Source: an uncultured Acetatifactor sp. (GTDB lineage Bacteria; Bacillota; Clostridia; Lachnospirales; Lachnospiraceae). Taken from it: a DNA stretch of 32,668 nt. The position numbers and the translations under genes were made by a program. The stretch covers positions 1 to 32,668 of the forward strand of contig CANQOL010000037.1 of the NCBI GenBank assembly GCA_947625475.1. The letters are read 5' to 3'. Under the pieces are notes generated by a model, which was not told the DNA's origin, ran no database searches, and worked only from the letters and a program-made list of their open reading frames with translations. Shown here one piece after another: positions 31,550 to 32,668 of this stretch (its first letter is position 1; every line of letters starts with the position of its first letter).

Positions 31550-31578
31550 ACCATACCACAGTTTCCTGGTGATTTCAA
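31550..31578 (-). promoter_or_regulatory. Antisense (antitoxin RNA) promoter
   Basis: On the minus strand: TTGAAA (31578-31573), 17 bases, TATGGT (31555-31550), with TG one base before the -10. It is a better match than the toxin promoter, as is usual for an antitoxin RNA. Confidence 0.65.
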
Positions 31579-31649
31579 GATGTTTTTTTCGAATCGGATA
31601 TATTCCTTTACCGAACCTTTACTATTCATATCCCATATTTGATTTCATG

Positions 31650-31678
31650 TTGCATTGTATCTGTCCGCAGTTTATCAT
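31650..31678 (+). promoter_or_regulatory. Promoter of sbcD
   Basis: TTGCAT (31650-31655), 17 bases, TATCAT (31673-31678). The predicted start near 31685 leaves about 22 bases before ATG31707, enough for GAGGAGGG. Confidence 0.6.
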
Positions 31679-31706
31679 AGATGTAGTGGAACGAGGAGGG
31701 AACTAT

Positions 31707-32668
31707 ATGAAACTAATCCATTTATCTGATCTGCATCTGGGAAAGCGTGTCAATGAGTATTCGATGCTGGAGGATCAGGAATACATACTGAAAAAGATTC
31801 TGGGTGTCATTAATGAGGAACAACCGGACGGCGTGATCATTGCGGGCGATGTATATGACAAATCCGTTCCGTCTGCGGATGCGGTACAGCTTTTTGATGA
31901 TTCTCTGGTAAAACTGGCAAGACGGAAGATCCCGGTGTTCGTGATCAGCGGAAACCATGATTCGCCGGAGCGGATCGCCTTCGGGTCGCGGATCATGGAT
32001 GCGAGCGGAATCTATATGTCACCGGTCTATAACGGGAGCATAAAGCCCATTTCCCTGAACGATACATATGGGCCGGTGGATTTCTATATGCTGCCGTTTA
32101 TAAAGCCGTCCCATGTGCGGCGGTTCCATGAGGAGCAGGAGATCGTCTCTTACACGGATGCTGTCGCCTGCGTCATTGCGGATATGAGTCCGGATCCGTC
32201 CCACCGCAATGTGCTTATTACCCACCAGTTCGTCACAGGTGCCACTCGCTCCGAATCGGAGGAGATTTCGGTGGGTGGTTCCGACAATGTGGACGCGAAG
32301 GTATTTAAGGACTTCGACTATGTGGCCCTGGGGCATATTCATTCGCCGCAGAACTGCGGCTCAGAGCGAATCCGCTACTGTGGGACGCCGCTGAAATATT
32401 CCTTCTCCGAGGCAGGAGACCATAAATCGGTGACAGTCGTAGAACTGGCGGAGAAGGGAAGTCTTAAGGTCCGAACCGTGGAGCTTGTGCCGAAGCGGGA
32501 TTTGGTGGAACTGAAGGGCACTTATGAGCAGCTGACGCTTAAGTCATTTTATGAAAATACGAACTGGCAGGAGGATTACGTCCATATCACGCTTACGGAC
32601 GAGGAGGACGTGCCGGACGCCATCGGCAAGCTGCGGATCATTTACCATAACCTCATGAAACTGGATTA
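31707..32668 (+). CDS. sbcD: Exonuclease SbcCD subunit D, partial (runs off the window)
   Basis: SbcD is the Mre11-type nuclease that, with the SbcC ATPase, cleaves DNA hairpins and blocked ends. The first 320 residues are present, the 3' end is cut by the window edge. Phosphoesterase motifs in order: LSDLHLGK near 6-13, IIAGDVYD near 44-51, VISGNHDSPERIAFGSR near 78-94, LITHQFV near 170, and ALGHIHSPQ near 208-216, covering all metal ligands. GAGGAGGG (31693-31700) lies 6 bases before the ATG. Codon use is visibly less G+C-biased than in the rest of the window, so this part may have a different history. sbcC is expected just downstream. Confidence 0.95.
   Translation, partial: MKLIHLSDLHLGKRVNEYSMLEDQEYILKKILGVINEEQPDGVIIAGDVYDKSVPSADAVQLFDDSLVKLARRKIPVFVISGNHDSPERIAFGSRIMDASGIYMSPVYNGSIKPISLNDTYGPVDFYMLPFIKPSHVRRFHEEQEIVSYTDAVACVIADMSPDPSHRNVLITHQFVTGATRSESEEISVGGSDNVDAKVFKDFDYVALGHIHSPQNCGSERIRYCGTPLKYSFSEAGDHKSVTVVELAEKGSLKVRTVELVPKRDLVELKGTYEQLTLKSFYENTNWQEDYVHITLTDEEDVPDAIGKLRIIYHNLMKLD

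Noticed and set aside
1..32668. CRISPR arrays, insertion sequences, integrases, phage genes
   Set aside because: No regularly spaced repeats, transposase motifs or phage modules were seen on either strand.

Overview
The window looks like chromosome of a Gram-positive anaerobe of the class Clostridia, most likely family Lachnospiraceae. Pointers are the G+C-rich coding sequence with AGGAGG-type ribosome binding sites, the clostridial orders rpsP-khpA-rimM-trmD and DUF512/radical SAM-der-plsY-gpsA, a Tyr T-box in front of tyrS, tRNA genes without encoded CCA, and an unusually long PRPP synthetase. The species assignment is inference only.

Layout. 25-432: tRNA-Val(GAC) and tRNA-Ala(GGC) with a promoter and a terminator. 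486-5476: dihydrofolate reductase running into a carbohydrate-type ABC transporter (ATPase, two permeases, lipoprotein binding protein). 5494-6421: a lipoprotein gene with its own promoter and terminator. 6455-11075: the translation/secretion cluster ylxM-ffh-rpsP-khpA-rimM-trmD, whose spacers carry hairpin-rich repeats and whose trmD is fused to a GNAT-like domain. 11193-15948: rplS with its leader, then signal peptidase I, rbgA, a second signal peptidase I, rnhB, yraN and pgeF. 16045-19419: a two-component system with a very large sensor kinase. 19470-20663 (minus strand): atypical prs, divergent from DUF512 protein-der-plsY-gpsA (20804-25248). 25286-26146 (minus strand): metF, divergent from a MoxR ATPase/VWA protein pair (26341-28367). 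28527-30958: T-box, tyrS and an alpha/beta hydrolase. 30958-31706: a tandemly duplicated small locus best explained as a type I toxin-antitoxin module. 31707-end: sbcD, cut by the window edge.

Most of the window is housekeeping: tRNA, ribosome maturation, SRP-dependent export with signal peptidases, phospholipid precursor synthesis (plsY, gpsA) and folate metabolism (folA, metF). The most novel part is 30958-31580. It encodes a 34-residue hydrophobic peptide with a strong but probably masked Shine-Dalgarno, a convergent antisense promoter, a shared bidirectional terminator, and 5' and 3' mRNA ends that are complementary to each other. A second copy next to it keeps the antisense RNA but has lost the normal toxin N-terminus. 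Other points worth attention are the TrmD-GNAT fusion, the hairpin repeats between ribosome-associated genes, the binding protein anchored at both ends, and the atypical PRPP synthetase. All functional calls come from reading motifs by eye; no database search was run.
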